Numbered from the stretch's first letter, positions 7,454 to 14,824 are shown. The stretch is 19,384 bases of DNA from Paenibacillus sp. oral taxon 786 str. D14 (GCF_000159955.1 NZ_GG695986.1:1-19384), one strand, 5' to 3'. Numbers and translations are program-made. The notes: generated by a model not told the origin, from the sequence alone.

Positions 7454-8899
7454 CGCCTTCAACAAGGAAACGCACATTCCGAGCATAATGACGGCAAAAG
7501 GCAGTGCTGCTACGATCGAAGCGGTTTGCAACCCGTTAAGCCCTCCGCTGATCAGCAGGACCAAGGCGATCAAGGACTGCAAAATCCCCCACGTTAGTTT
7601 CACCTTATTGCGAGGATGCAGCGTCCCCTTAGAGGACAGCATCCCTAACACGAAGGTTGCTGAATCCGCCGAAGTTACGAAGAACGTAATAATGAGCAAC
7701 GTAGCTACTCCCGCAATCAACGTACCTAGTGGCAGTTGCTCCAACATGAGAAACAATGCGGTGGTCACGTCTTCCTGTACCGCTTGGGCCAATCCCGCAT
7801 GTTGAAAGATCTCCAAATTCAATCCGGTCCCGCCGAAGACAGCGAACCATACAAATCCGAAAGCACTGGGAATGATAAGGGCTCCAAGCACAAATTCCTT
7901 GATCGTTCGTCCGCGGGACACTCTGGCGATGAAGGTTCCCACAAACGGGGCCCAAGCAATCCACCACGACCAATAAAACAGCGTCCAGTTCCCCACCCAG
8001 GTCCCTTGAGTAAATGGGGTCATGCGTAAGCTCATGACGATGAGGTTCTGCAAGTAATCCCCCAACGTGGTCGTAAATGTATCGAAGATAAAGGAAGTCG
8101 GACCTGCCAATAACACGAACAGAAGCAATGTAATGGCAATGATCAAGTTGGTATTGCTTAACAGCTTAATGCCTTTATCGAGCCCGGTGGTGGCAGATAA
8201 CAGGAACAAGACGGTCACAACCGCAATAATGATCGCTTGGGTCATTATCGCATTGGGGATCCCAAATAAATGATTGAGCCCGCTGCTAATCTGCAGAGTG
8301 CCTAAACCTAACGAGGTGGCTACACCGAAAACCGTTGCGATCACAGCGAGAATATCGATGATTTTCCCCAGAACGCCTTGAGCCAGCTTCTCACCTAAGA
8401 GCGGAATGAAGGTCATGCTAATCAGTCCGCGATACCCTTTGCGGAATTGGAAATAGGCGAGGGCAAGCGAAATGAGCGAATACACGCCCCAAGGATGCAG
8501 ACCCCAATGGAAAAACGAATATCGCATTGCCAGTCGGGCTGCTTGCGGGGTACCTCCCTCCGCCCCTTCTGGCGGAATTAAATAATGCGATAAAGGTTCG
8601 GCCGCTCCCCAAAAGACGAGTCCAATGCCCATCCCCGCGCTAAAGAGCATGGCAAACCACGAGAGATTCGAAAATTCGGGCTCATCGTCATCATCGCCCA
8701 GCTTAATCTGACCATGCTTGCTAAACGCCAAGTATAGCGAAAAAACAAGAAGTCCCAGCGTGGTCATTAAATAAAACCAGCCGAAACTTCCGATGGAAAA
8801 ACCTAATACCTGATCCGCTGTCGCTGCCAAATGGTCTGGAGCAATAGCTCCCCAGAGGACGAACAACAGAATAATCAGAAAAGAAACGATAAATACCAT
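7367..8899 (-). CDS. BCCT family glycine betaine/choline-type transporter (OpuD-like)
   Basis: A 510-residue sodium-coupled transporter for glycine betaine or related compatible solutes. It shows about 12 membrane segments, the glycine-rich GMGIGLVFWGAAEP (89-102) and the BCCT signature NWTLFYWSWWIAWAPF (304-319) with its aromatic box region. The charged C-terminal tail (KGEEKERKRKERQTR onward) is typical of OpuD/BetP-type proteins and can sense ionic strength or membrane state. Length matches Bacillus subtilis OpuD (about 512). The start is the only ATG after an in-frame stop; the ribosome binding site (GGGGG, about ten bases upstream) is weak. No terminator follows: its stop lies 27 bases inside a short ORF on the opposite strand, fed by a MerR promoter. 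A dyad lies in its leader. The substrate is not provable from sequence. Confidence 0.92.
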   Translation of the reverse strand: MVFIVSFLIILLFVLWGAIAPDHLAATADQVLGFSIGSFGWFYLMTTLGLLVFSLYLAFSKHGQIKLGDDDDEPEFSNLSWFAMLFSAGMGIGLVFWGAAEPLSHYLIPPEGAEGGTPQAARLAMRYSFFHWGLHPWGVYSLISLALAYFQFRKGYRGLISMTFIPLLGEKLAQGVLGKIIDILAVIATVFGVATSLGLGTLQISSGLNHLFGIPNAIMTQAIIIAVVTVLFLLSATTGLDKGIKLLSNTNLIIAITLLLFVLLAGPTSFIFDTFTTTLGDYLQNLIVMSLRMTPFTQGTWVGNWTLFYWSWWIAWAPFVGTFIARVSRGRTIKEFVLGALIIPSAFGFVWFAVFGGTGLNLEIFQHAGLAQAVQEDVTTALFLMLEQLPLGTLIAGVATLLIITFFVTSADSATFVLGMLSSKGTLHPRNKVKLTWGILQSLIALVLLISGGLNGLQTASIVAALPFAVIMLGMCVSLLKALKGEEKERKRKERQTRQFIERLKAKEQI

Positions 8900-8927
8900 T
8901 TGCCTTAACCCCCAGCCTCATTCAAAG

Positions 8928-8942
8928 TAACATCCTGTTACA
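8928..8942. promoter_or_regulatory. Inverted repeat in the BCCT leader
   Basis: GTAACA-TCC-TGTTAC, a perfect 6+6 dyad with a three-base centre, 28 bases before the transporter start codon. On the minus strand it reads TGTAACAGGATGTTACT, almost the same as an operator-like site at 10603-10621 but with two fewer central bases. I see no clear promoter hexamers around it. Confidence 0.45.
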
Positions 8943-8995
8943 ATTGTTTGCCGAGACTGGGGAATTATGCATGCCGTGGAAGGTTGGAAATAGCT

Positions 8996-9565
8996 CTACC
9001 GGAACTGCCGATTCCGTTTCGCTTCATATTGCTTCTTCAGCAAAGCGAAGACAACCGCATCCACAAATTGATTTTTCTCGAAGAACGTTTCCTTTAAATA
9101 TCCTTCCTCATGAAAGCCCGTCTTCTCCAACAAGTACCTGGATCGAATATTGTCGGGGTCGATATAAGCCTCAATCCGATTCAGCCCTAGATCCTCGAAG
9201 CCAAAGCGCAGTATCTCCTGCAGCACTTCCGTCATCACACCTTGGCGCCAATAGTCTGGGTTGAGCTCGTATCCGACCTCTGCTTTGAAATGCTCCTTCG
9301 ACCAGTTATGAAAACCACAAGTGCCGATCACCCGGTCGCTTTCGGCTTTAACCGTAATCGCCCAGCGAAAGCCCCGCTTCTCCAAATAGCGGCTGTTCCA
9401 CTTCTGGATGAGTTCCTCGGCCTCTCGGAGCTCCACGAAACGATCCAAATCGTAATATTTGGTCACTTCGTCGTTGGAGAAATAATGGAACAAATCGGCG
9501 GCGTCCTTCGTCGTCAGCCTTCTGAGTACAAAACGTTCCGTTTCTAATTGAGGGAACATTTTCAT
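8996..9565 (-). CDS. GNAT N-acetyltransferase, RimJ/RimL type
   Basis: A 189-residue acetyltransferase starting MKMFPQLETERFVLRRLTTKDA, the usual opening of the RimJ/RimL (Acetyltransf_3) group. The acetyl-CoA site is at GYELNPDYWRQGVMTEVL (residues about 100-117, with the R/Q-x-x-G loop), followed by NRIEAYIDPDNIRSRYLLEKTGF. Members acetylate protein N-termini, amino acids or drugs; the substrate here is unknown. ATG 9565 is chosen because AGGAGGAAAGGA precedes it, while the in-frame extension to 9628 overlaps the -10 and leader. A TATAAT at 9610-9605 (minus strand) is the likely -10, with no clear -35. It lies between the dioxygenase and the transporter on the same strand, with gaps of about 100 bases on each side. 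Confidence 0.88.
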   Translation of the reverse strand: MKMFPQLETERFVLRRLTTKDAADLFHYFSNDEVTKYYDLDRFVELREAEELIQKWNSRYLEKRGFRWAITVKAESDRVIGTCGFHNWSKEHFKAEVGYELNPDYWRQGVMTEVLQEILRFGFEDLGLNRIEAYIDPDNIRSRYLLEKTGFHEEGYLKETFFEKNQFVDAVVFALLKKQYEAKRNRQFR

Positions 9566-9604
9566 AACGACCGGTCCTTTCCTCCTAAAATAATACGTAA
9601 ATCT

Positions 9605-9610
9605 ATTATA
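9605..9610 (-). promoter_or_regulatory. Likely -10 element of the acetyltransferase gene
   Basis: TATAAT on the minus strand, 40 bases before the start codon. No good -35 is seen at 16-18 bases upstream. A weak GAAGA/TCTTC hairpin (9632-9648) just before it may end the dioxygenase transcript. Confidence 0.4.
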
Positions 9611-9673
9611 GGTGAAGGACCGCGCCAAAAGGAAGACTTAAAATCTTCAGAACTTCCGCTGCAAGCGCACTCT

Positions 9674-10540
9674 TCAAGCAGCAACCGTAAGTTTAATGCC
9701 AATGCCGAAAGGATCACTAAGCCGCAGCTCATTTACCTCCCGCGTATAAGCTACCTCGGCTTCATCTAACCGGCTTACAACGGCGTCCAATGCCGGAACG
9801 TCCGGCAGCTCTACCGTAAAGTAACGAATGCCCACCGCATCCTCCGGCGCTGGCGGTGCACCTTTGCCCGCCCACAGGTTTAAGCCGATATGGTGATGGT
9901 AACCGCCAGCCGAGATAAATAACGCCGATGCGCCGAAGTGAAGTGTGACCTCAAAACCTAATACGCCGCAATAGAACTGTTCCGCCACCTGTAAATCCCC
10001 TACGTGAAAATGCACGTGGCCCATGCGCGTACCTTCCGGCAAACCGTTCCACTGCGCATGTTCGGAGAGTTGTAACAGGTTTTGGATATCCACCGGATCG
10101 GTTGTCATGTGAATTTCGCCGGATGCCGTTTTCTTCCAGGTAGCGCGGGGGCGATCGGCATAGATCTCAATGCCGTTCTGATCCGGATCACTTAGGTACA
10201 GCGCCTCGCTGACCAAGTGATCCCCCTGGCCCACGGGGATTTGATGCCGGATCAAATTGCGCAGAACAAGCCCCAAGGTCACCTGCCCCGGAACTAAGAT
10301 GGCAAAATGGTACAGCCCAGATACAGACTGCTCCGGCAGCACGCGATAACGGGGATCTGCCTCCAGAATCAATAAAGGATGTTGGCCGTCTACGGTTAAC
10401 TCGGCCACATGACCGTTTTGGCGCAACAGTCGAAGGCCGATCACCTCTTGATAGAAGGTGAGCGAGCGCTCCAGATCGCGAACTTTCAGTTGAATAACGC
10501 CCAGTTTTGTGGCGGGATGAATCGGTAAGGGATGAGCCAA
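9674..10540 (-). CDS. VOC family ring-cleaving dioxygenase (CatE-like)
   Basis: A 288-residue protein of two glyoxalase/bleomycin-type (VOC) modules, closely resembling CatE (catechol 2,3-dioxygenase) of Bacillus subtilis. Module one: LGVIQLKVRDLERSLTFY (13-30), GLYHFAI (75-81), SEALYLSDPDQNGIEIYAD (111-129, with E125). Module two: MGHVHFHVGDL (173-183, with H175/H177), the GGYHHHIGLN block (212-221). CatE-type enzymes open catechol rings with iron and protect against catechols and quinones. The usual Glu of the last strand is replaced by Lys (K283), so the metal site may use E125 and the module-two histidines, or the enzyme may differ. The start is TTG with AGGAGG nine bases upstream. It has its own promoter with two operator-like dyads, one over the -10, shared with the neighbouring Rrf2 gene. 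Confidence 0.86.
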   Translation of the reverse strand: MAHPLPIHPATKLGVIQLKVRDLERSLTFYQEVIGLRLLRQNGHVAELTVDGQHPLLILEADPRYRVLPEQSVSGLYHFAILVPGQVTLGLVLRNLIRHQIPVGQGDHLVSEALYLSDPDQNGIEIYADRPRATWKKTASGEIHMTTDPVDIQNLLQLSEHAQWNGLPEGTRMGHVHFHVGDLQVAEQFYCGVLGFEVTLHFGASALFISAGGYHHHIGLNLWAGKGAPPAPEDAVGIRYFTVELPDVPALDAVVSRLDEAEVAYTREVNELRLSDPFGIGIKLTVAA

Positions 10541-10602
10541 GATCGATGTCCTCCTTCATAATTGAAAACAATGTAAAAACAAATAAATGACCGTTAAGCA
10601 GG

Positions 10603-10621
10603 TGTAACAGAGGATGTTACA
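10603..10621. promoter_or_regulatory. Downstream Rrf2-type operator of the dioxygenase gene
   Basis: TGTAA-N9-TTACA, extended to a 7+7 perfect dyad (TGTAACA/TGTTACA). It lies about 11-30 bases into the predicted transcript. Same arm sequence and spacing as the site over the promoter. Confidence 0.6.
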
Positions 10622-10631
10622 ATTGCATCGT

Positions 10632-10650
10632 TGTAATCAGTATAGTTACA
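10632..10650. promoter_or_regulatory. Rrf2-type operator over the dioxygenase -10
   Basis: TGTAA (10632-10636), nine bases, TTACA (10646-10650). It covers the -10 hexamer, so a bound dimer would block RNA polymerase. Its centre shares the pattern YCAN4AG (aligned on the same strand) with the site before the Rrf2 gene. Confidence 0.65.
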
Positions 10651-10667
10651 GGAGCCTGCATTGTCAA
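10639..10667 (-). promoter_or_regulatory. Sigma-A promoter of the dioxygenase gene
   Basis: Minus strand TTGACA (10667-10662), 17 bases, TATACT (10644-10639). Near-consensus, with a start near 10632. It overlaps the operator at 10632-10650, predicting strong repressible expression. Confidence 0.85.
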
Positions 10668-10677
10668 TTTTTCGCTC

Positions 10678-10706
10678 AAAAAAAGCCCCCTATCGTTAGG
10701 GGGCTT
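10678..10706 (-). terminator. Terminator of the Rrf2 gene
   Basis: A perfect 10-bp stem, AAGCCCCCTA (10683-10692) with TAGGGGGCTT (10697-10706), and a four-base loop, followed on the minus strand by a run of T. It separates the Rrf2 transcript from the dioxygenase promoter. Confidence 0.92.
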
Positions 10707-10738
10707 CACTCCGTTGACCGCTAAAGGTGAATTTCGCG

Positions 10739-11176
10739 TTACACGGATGGATTGTTGACGACCGAAATTTCGTTCACAACATCCTGCAGCGTTACCGCCG
10801 CAAGCGTATTTTCCATTGCCTTCTGCGCCTTGGAGAAAATCGGTTCAATGGCCGCTTGAATATTCTTACCGACCAAGCAATCGGGGTTGGTCTGATCATG
10901 GACGGCAAACAATCCGTCTTCCTCCACAACATGCACGGCACGGTATACATCCAGCAGAGTAATCTGATCCAGCTGCCGTGACAGCTTGGCTCCGGCCACC
11001 CCCGTACGGACTTCTACCAAGCCCGCTTTGCTTAGCATGCCCATAATGCGGCGGATGACAACCGGGTTCGTGTTCACGCTGCCGGCAATATATTCCGATG
11101 TGCAAATCTCGTCCTTACTGATTTCAAGCAGGGACAAGATGTGAATCGCCACAGAAAATCTGGAGCTAATCGTCAT
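10739..11176 (-). CDS. Rrf2 family repressor (YwnA-like)
   Basis: A 145-residue regulator with the Rrf2 winged helix-turn-helix: SSRFSVAIHILSLLEI (4-19), SEYIAGSVNTNPVVIRRIMGML (28-49) and the wing GVAGAKLSR. It resembles YwnA of Bacillus subtilis closely. It lacks the three-cysteine cluster of Fe-S Rrf2 proteins (IscR, NsrR); only C26 and C99 are present, so a thiol or small-ligand sensor is more likely than an iron-sulfur one. AAGGGGGAG lies nine bases before the ATG. Its promoter carries a TGTAA-N9-TTACT dyad over the -10, and the next gene on the strand, the CatE-like dioxygenase, has two more, so it probably represses itself and the dioxygenase. The signal (catechol, quinone or other electrophile) is inference from the target. 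Confidence 0.92.
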   Translation of the reverse strand: MTISSRFSVAIHILSLLEISKDEICTSEYIAGSVNTNPVVIRRIMGMLSKAGLVEVRTGVAGAKLSRQLDQITLLDVYRAVHVVEEDGLFAVHDQTNPDCLVGKNIQAAIEPIFSKAQKAMENTLAAVTLQDVVNEISVVNNPSV

Positions 11177-11204
11177 GATAAGCCGCTCCCCCTTTCCATC
11201 ATCA

Positions 11205-11241
11205 TGTAACCATATTAGTTACTTGAGGAGCGGAATGTCAA
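11205..11241 (-). promoter_or_regulatory. Autoregulated promoter of the Rrf2 gene
   Basis: Minus strand TTGACA (11241-11236), 18 bases, TAATAT (11217-11212). The dyad TGTAA-N9-TTACT (11205-11223) covers the -10, matching the operator layout at the dioxygenase gene. Confidence 0.8.
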
Positions 11242-11285
11242 CCGCCTTTCTCACCATGCAAACTCGCTGAACTTCCGTACCTCTA

Positions 11286-12071
11286 TTATTTTCCGTCGAG
11301 CAGGTTCCCCAAGCCGCCGAGCAGGCTGCCTTCATCCTTGCGGCCTGAATAGCGGGATGCGGACAATACGCGATCTGCCAAACGGCTGAACGGCAACGAT
11401 TGCACCCAAACTTTGCCGGGGCCGCGCAGCGTAGCGAAGAACAGACCTTCCCCGCCGAACAAGGCAGTTTTAACTCCTTTGACGAACTCGATGTTGTAAT
11501 CGACCGAAGCCGTCATGGCCACCAAACAACCGGTGTCGAGGCGAAGCACTTCGCCAGGGGCAAGGTCTCTCTCGATGACCAAACCGCCGGAATGCACAAA
11601 AGCAAGCCCATCGCCTTCAATCTTCTGCATAATGAAGCCTTCCCCGCCAAAGAAGCCGGTACCCAGCCTCCGCTGGAATTCAATGCCGACGGACACGCCT
11701 TTGGCTGCGCACAGGAACGCGTCTTTCTGACAAATCACCTTCCCGCCAAGCATTTGCAGGTCCAGCGGGACGATTTTTCCAGGATAGGGTGAAGCAAAAG
11801 TAACGGCCTGCCGTTGATACCCGGCGTTGGTGAAGACCGTCATAAACAAGCCCTCACCGGTCAACAACCGCTTACCTGCCCCCATGAGCTTGCCCATGAG
11901 ACCGCCGCCTTGATTGCTGCCATCGCCAAAAATCGTCTCCATCCGGATATCGGGATCCATCATCATAAAGCTGCCGGCTTCCGCTACGACGCTCTCTCCC
12001 TGATCCAGATGGACTTCCACACACTGCATTTCACTTCCAATAATCCGATAATCGATTTCATGTGCATTCAT
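11286..12071 (-). CDS. AIM24/TIGR00266 family protein
   Basis: A 261-residue beta-rich protein of the AIM24 family (double beta-roll fold). Diagnostic segments are [12 protein letters not shown] (31-42), a glycine-rich stretch [28 protein letters not shown] (55-82), and [24 protein letters not shown]. The C-terminus closes with [12 protein letters not shown], a tail typical of bacterial members. Yeast Aim24 helps organise inner mitochondrial membrane complexes, but bacterial members have no established function. GGGAGG lies 11 bases before the ATG, slightly far. It follows the cysteine hydrolase on the same strand with a 77-base gap that has no obvious terminator or promoter, so it may be read from the hydrolase transcript. 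Complete. Confidence 0.9.
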   Translation of the reverse strand: MNAHEIDYRIIGSEMQCVEVHLDQGESVVAEAGSFMMMDPDIRMETIFGDGSNQGGGLMGKLMGAGKRLLTGEGLFMTVFTNAGYQRQAVTFASPYPGKIVPLDLQMLGGKVICQKDAFLCAAKGVSVGIEFQRRLGTGFFGGEGFIMQKIEGDGLAFVHSGGLVIERDLAPGEVLRLDTGCLVAMTASVDYNIEFVKGVKTALFGGEGLFFATLRGPGKVWVQSLPFSRLADRVLSASRYSGRKDEGSLLGGLGNLLDGK

Positions 12072-12148
12072 GGAACATGCCGCCTCCCTGATATGAAAAA
12101 TGAACTAGCTCGCAACTTCACATTGCTTTAGATATGTAATGCCATAAA

Positions 12149-12637
12149 TTAATCTTGCTTCAAAAGCGCGCGGATCACGGAGTAGCTGATCAAGCTGCGG
12201 TCCCGATAGACAGCGGTCACCGCATCGGGGTGTTCGCCGAGGATGCCTTTCTGCAAAATTGCTGCTCCAAACCCGCGCTCTACCGCGCCATTAAACGTAA
12301 ACGTAACGCAGTGTTCGGCGGCAAATCCGCAGACCACGACGAAGTCGGTGTCCTGCTCACGCAGAAGCTCCTCCAGGTTCGTCTTCCAGAACGAGTTATT
12401 CCATACCTTGGAGACCCGCAGGTCAGATTCAACCAGTTTGACCTCTGGGATAACGTCGTAACCTGGAGTTCCCACACCTCCATCCTGATCTTGGACCACC
12501 ACAACCGGCCGCCCTGCTTCTCTGAACAAGTCAGCGACCGCATTAATGTACTCGCAAACCTCTGGGATTTCACTTTGGATGCGTGGATGGTTCAAAAAAG
12601 CCTGCTGCATATCGATGATTAATAAGGCAGGTTTCAT
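12149..12637 (-). CDS. Isochorismatase-family cysteine hydrolase
   Basis: A 162-residue hydrolase of the isochorismatase-like superfamily. The catalytic triad is visible: D9 (LLIIDMQ), K77 (VSKVWNNSF) and C110 (CGFAAEHCVTFT), with the usual VVVVQD strand (45-50). Family members include nicotinamidases, amidohydrolases and isochorismatases; the substrate cannot be chosen from sequence. The ATG at 12637 is set by AAAGGAGG five bases upstream; longer in-frame versions reaching 12766 read through the promoter region. A TATAAT at 12688-12683 (minus strand) is a possible -10, with no good -35. It is divergent from the broken MerR/thioredoxin locus and followed by the AIM24 gene. Confidence 0.9.
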   Translation of the reverse strand: MKPALLIIDMQQAFLNHPRIQSEIPEVCEYINAVADLFREAGRPVVVVQDQDGGVGTPGYDVIPEVKLVESDLRVSKVWNNSFWKTNLEELLREQDTDFVVVCGFAAEHCVTFTFNGAVERGFGAAILQKGILGEHPDAVTAVYRDRSLISYSVIRALLKQD

Positions 12638-12755
12638 GCTTACCTCCTTTGCCGCCTGTATGGCAGACGCCCAATTTCCTACATTATACACGATCCATGA
12701 ACTCATGCATCGTAGTTGACGATGAAGTTTTTTTTGCGATTCGAGATAAAAACGG

Positions 12756-12781
12756 TTGACCCTCACATCAGGGTTTATAAT
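12756..12781 (+). promoter_or_regulatory. Remnant promoter/operator of a second MerR gene
   Basis: TTGACC (12756-12761) and TATAAT (12776-12781) with an inverted repeat ACCCT-N6-AGGGT between them (12759-12774). The layout resembles MerR operators, but the spacer is 14 bases, too short for function with these hexamers. It may be decayed, like the gene it precedes. Confidence 0.4.
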
Positions 12782-12811
12782 GAACCCAAAAAAGCAGGTG
12801 ATTCAAAAGCG

Positions 12812-13094
12812 ATGAGAATTGGTGAATTGTCCAAAGCTACAGGTGTCAGCATCCGCTCTGGTACTATCCCCTATCTTGGACGAGCTGCATGAGGAGTACG
12901 GCGGGGCCGTTCACCTGCTGAAGGTTGACTGTGATGAACTCCCGGATTTGGCGTCACAATTTGGTGTGATGTCGATGCCGACCGTGATCTTTTTTCATCA
13001 AGGCCGACCAGTGGAGAAGCTGATCGGGCTGCGGCCGAAGGATGCGTACAGAAATTTGATCGCGAAATACCCGTCGTCAACCGAATCCGCCTAA
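12812..13094 (+). pseudogene. MerR-thioredoxin deletion chimera
   Basis: From ATG 12812 the frame reads MRIGELSKATGVSIRS, the first helix-turn-helix residues of a MerR regulator, then GTIPYLGRAA and a stop (TGA at 12890). In a second frame, entered from about 12860, the DNA encodes SPILDELHEEYGG, VKVD-like LLKVDCDELPDLASQFGV, MSMPTVIFFHQGRPVEKLIGL, which is thioredoxin from just after its active-site CXXC to the C-terminus (stop at 13094). The redox centre is missing. This is best read as two genes joined by a deletion whose junction is near 12855-12870. The continuous frame 12819-13094 (TTG start) can be translated on paper, but would give a headless thioredoxin and has no ribosome binding site. 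A terminator follows. Confidence 0.75.
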
Positions 13095-13110
13095 AGGAAA
13101 AGAGAAATGA

Positions 13111-13150
13111 AAACCAGCCAGCCGCTAAAGCTCAGACGACTGGCTGGTTT
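13111..13150. terminator. Terminator after the thioredoxin remnant
   Basis: AAACCAGCCAG (13111-13121) pairs perfectly with CTGGCTGGTTT (13140-13150). It is flanked by T-rich sequence on both strands and lies between converging genes. It outlived the gene it served. Confidence 0.85.
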
Positions 13151-13166
13151 CTTTGTAAGCATCTTT

Positions 13167-13634
13167 TCATTCATAGACGAGAATATCGCGGAGTTGCTTC
13201 GCTTGCTCAATATAGGGTCCCTCCGCCAAATTGTTAAACGCTAAATGGGTGGCACGCAAGCTGAGCAGCCGGTCGCCCGGCTGGAGGCCAAATTGCTGCC
13301 AGGTTGACAGCGGCAGCGTAAAATACCCTTTGCTGTTCAAGTAAACCCAGCAAAACGTGCGTTCTTTAACGATAACCGGTTCCCCTTCCGGGATGGCGAA
13401 TTGCTGAAGCTGAGGAATGCTGGCGAAGATCGGGGCCAGCGGCGAGTTGGCAATCAGTTCTTTGCACAGGACGCTAAAGCCTTTGGCCGTATTCCGGCCG
13501 GTCATCAGAATAATGTTGGAATCCGGTCGAATCTGGTACTCTTGCAGGGCTTGATCCGGAAGGTAAAACGATCCGTCGGGAAGAATCTTGCTCCATGCGT
13601 AAAAGTACTTCCCGCCTTTGGCTTGCACTGCCAT
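13167..13634 (-). CDS. Unknown protein with two AbrB-like swapped-hairpin motifs
   Basis: A 155-residue protein I cannot assign to a named family. Two segments repeat the same pattern: GSFYLP (21-26), six residues, then YQIRPDSNIILM (33-44); and GYFTLP (103-108), six residues, then FGLQPGDRLLSL (115-126). The form G-x-F-x-LP, N6, aromatic-x-I/L-x-P, hydrophobic strand is that of the AbrB/SpoVT/MazE swapped-hairpin half, here present twice in one chain. This suggests a pseudo-dimer that could bind DNA or act as an antitoxin-like scaffold; that is inference. ATG 13634 is chosen because GGGGG lies about nine bases before it; two earlier in-frame ATGs (13643, 13640) sit too close to that site. 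It stands 95 bases after the AI-2E gene on the same strand and ends at a shared terminator. Confidence 0.78.
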   Translation of the reverse strand: MAVQAKGGKYFYAWSKILPDGSFYLPDQALQEYQIRPDSNIILMTGRNTAKGFSVLCKELIANSPLAPIFASIPQLQQFAIPEGEPVIVKERTFCWVYLNSKGYFTLPLSTWQQFGLQPGDRLLSLRATHLAFNNLAEGPYIEQAKQLRDILVYE

Positions 13635-13729
13635 GTACATCATCCCCCGAGCAAATTGATAGAATAATCATCGCCTAATCGCGGGGATGGGAGATATGAT
13701 TTTTGTCACCTTGCAGGTCATATGGAATT

Positions 13730-14824
13730 TTATGGATTCGATTCGGTGAGCTCCTCAATTTTTTCAGCAAAATAAAGTTTATGTGCTTTGAGTACGATAA
13801 TCTTCAGCATCATATAAACCGGAATCGCCAAGATCATCCCCAGGATGCCGCCAAAATCTCCGGCCACCAGCAACAAGACGATCGTGGTCAACGGATGAAT
13901 ATTGATCGTTTTGCCATAGATGTATGGGGAGATCAAGTTGCCTTCGATTTGCTGCGCAACCACCACGATAACGATAACCCAGAATACCATCGACGGAGAC
14001 ACGGTGAACGCCACGATGACACAAGGAATTGCCCCCAGCAGCGCCCCGAAATAGGGGATGAAGTTAAACAACGCGCCCACCACCGCAAGAAGCAATGGGT
14101 AGGGCAAACCTATCAGCCAAAAACCGATAAAGCTCATAAACGCCAGCAGCATCGCACTAATCATGCGGCCGGCGATAAATCCTTTGAGCATGTTATCAAT
14201 TTCATGGATGACGCTGGCTCCATCGCGGCGGTAACGACTGGGCAGCATCCGCACCAGCAATGGCGTGACCCGCTCGTCTTCCTTCAGCATGTAATAGAGC
14301 AGGATCGGGACGGTACCGACGACAATGACGAAATCGTTCAGGAAAGTCACCACATGGGACAAGTAACCGGAGATGGCTTCCATGGCCGAGTTCAAATATT
14401 CCGTGACTTTGCTCATCAGTTCCGGACTGGTTTCATTCGTCACCATGGAGAGATAACGATTGTCGCGGATGTCGTTGAATTGGGTCTGCAGTCCGTTGAT
14501 CATCTTCGGCACATTGTTCATAAATTCGATGATCTGCCTCCGGAGCGGCGGCCATACAACGATTAAGAAGATCGTAATGACTCCGGCGAATAACAAGTAG
14601 ATCAGCAGGATCGACAGCACCCGGTTCAGTTTCTTCCGTTCCAAGAACTGTACGATCGGCCGCAGCAGATAATATAGAAATCCGGAGATCGTGAGCGGGA
14701 CAATTAGAATGGACACCAGCGTCACCAGCGGATTAAAGATAAAGCTGACCTTGGACAACAAATAGATAATGGTCAGCACCATAATAATCCCAAGCGATGT
14801 GCGATAAAACGGATGTTGCCACAC
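13730..14824 (-). CDS. AI-2E family transporter (permease-like membrane protein)
   Basis: A 364-residue membrane protein of the AI-2E (UPF0118/PerM) family. Hydrophobic segments occur around residues 10-30, 33-55, 70-95, and in five more toward the C-terminus, with a long soluble stretch (about 100-200, rich in polar and charged residues) in between. The late GALFNFIPYFGALLGAIP motif is diagnostic. Relatives include TqsA (autoinducer-2 export) and Na+(Li+)/H+ antiporters of bacilli; substrate unknown. I choose GTG 14824, because AGGAGG is eight bases before it; the in-frame GTG at 14845 would put that site inside the gene. It lies 49 bases after the small acidic protein gene and is probably cotranscribed with it. 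Confidence 0.9.
   Translation of the reverse strand: MWQHPFYRTSLGIIMVLTIIYLLSKVSFIFNPLVTLVSILIVPLTISGFLYYLLRPIVQFLERKKLNRVLSILLIYLLFAGVITIFLIVVWPPLRRQIIEFMNNVPKMINGLQTQFNDIRDNRYLSMVTNETSPELMSKVTEYLNSAMEAISGYLSHVVTFLNDFVIVVGTVPILLYYMLKEDERVTPLLVRMLPSRYRRDGASVIHEIDNMLKGFIAGRMISAMLLAFMSFIGFWLIGLPYPLLLAVVGALFNFIPYFGALLGAIPCVIVAFTVSPSMVFWVIVIVVVAQQIEGNLISPYIYGKTINIHPLTTIVLLLVAGDFGGILGMILAIPVYMMLKIIVLKAHKLYFAEKIEELTESNP

Noticed and set aside
12759..12787. GGGTT-N7-AACCC and ACCCT-N6-AGGGT as a terminator or riboswitch
   Set aside because: Short arms, no T tract, and the position just before a MerR start fit a decayed operator better.
12819..13094. A complete small thioredoxin
   Set aside because: The CXXC active site and first strands are missing and the upstream codons are those of a MerR gene read in the wrong frame.
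13703..14566. A 287-codon open frame on the plus strand
   Set aside because: It lies wholly antisense to the AI-2E gene, is rich in His, Arg, Gln and Asp as expected of a shadow frame, and has no ribosome binding site.
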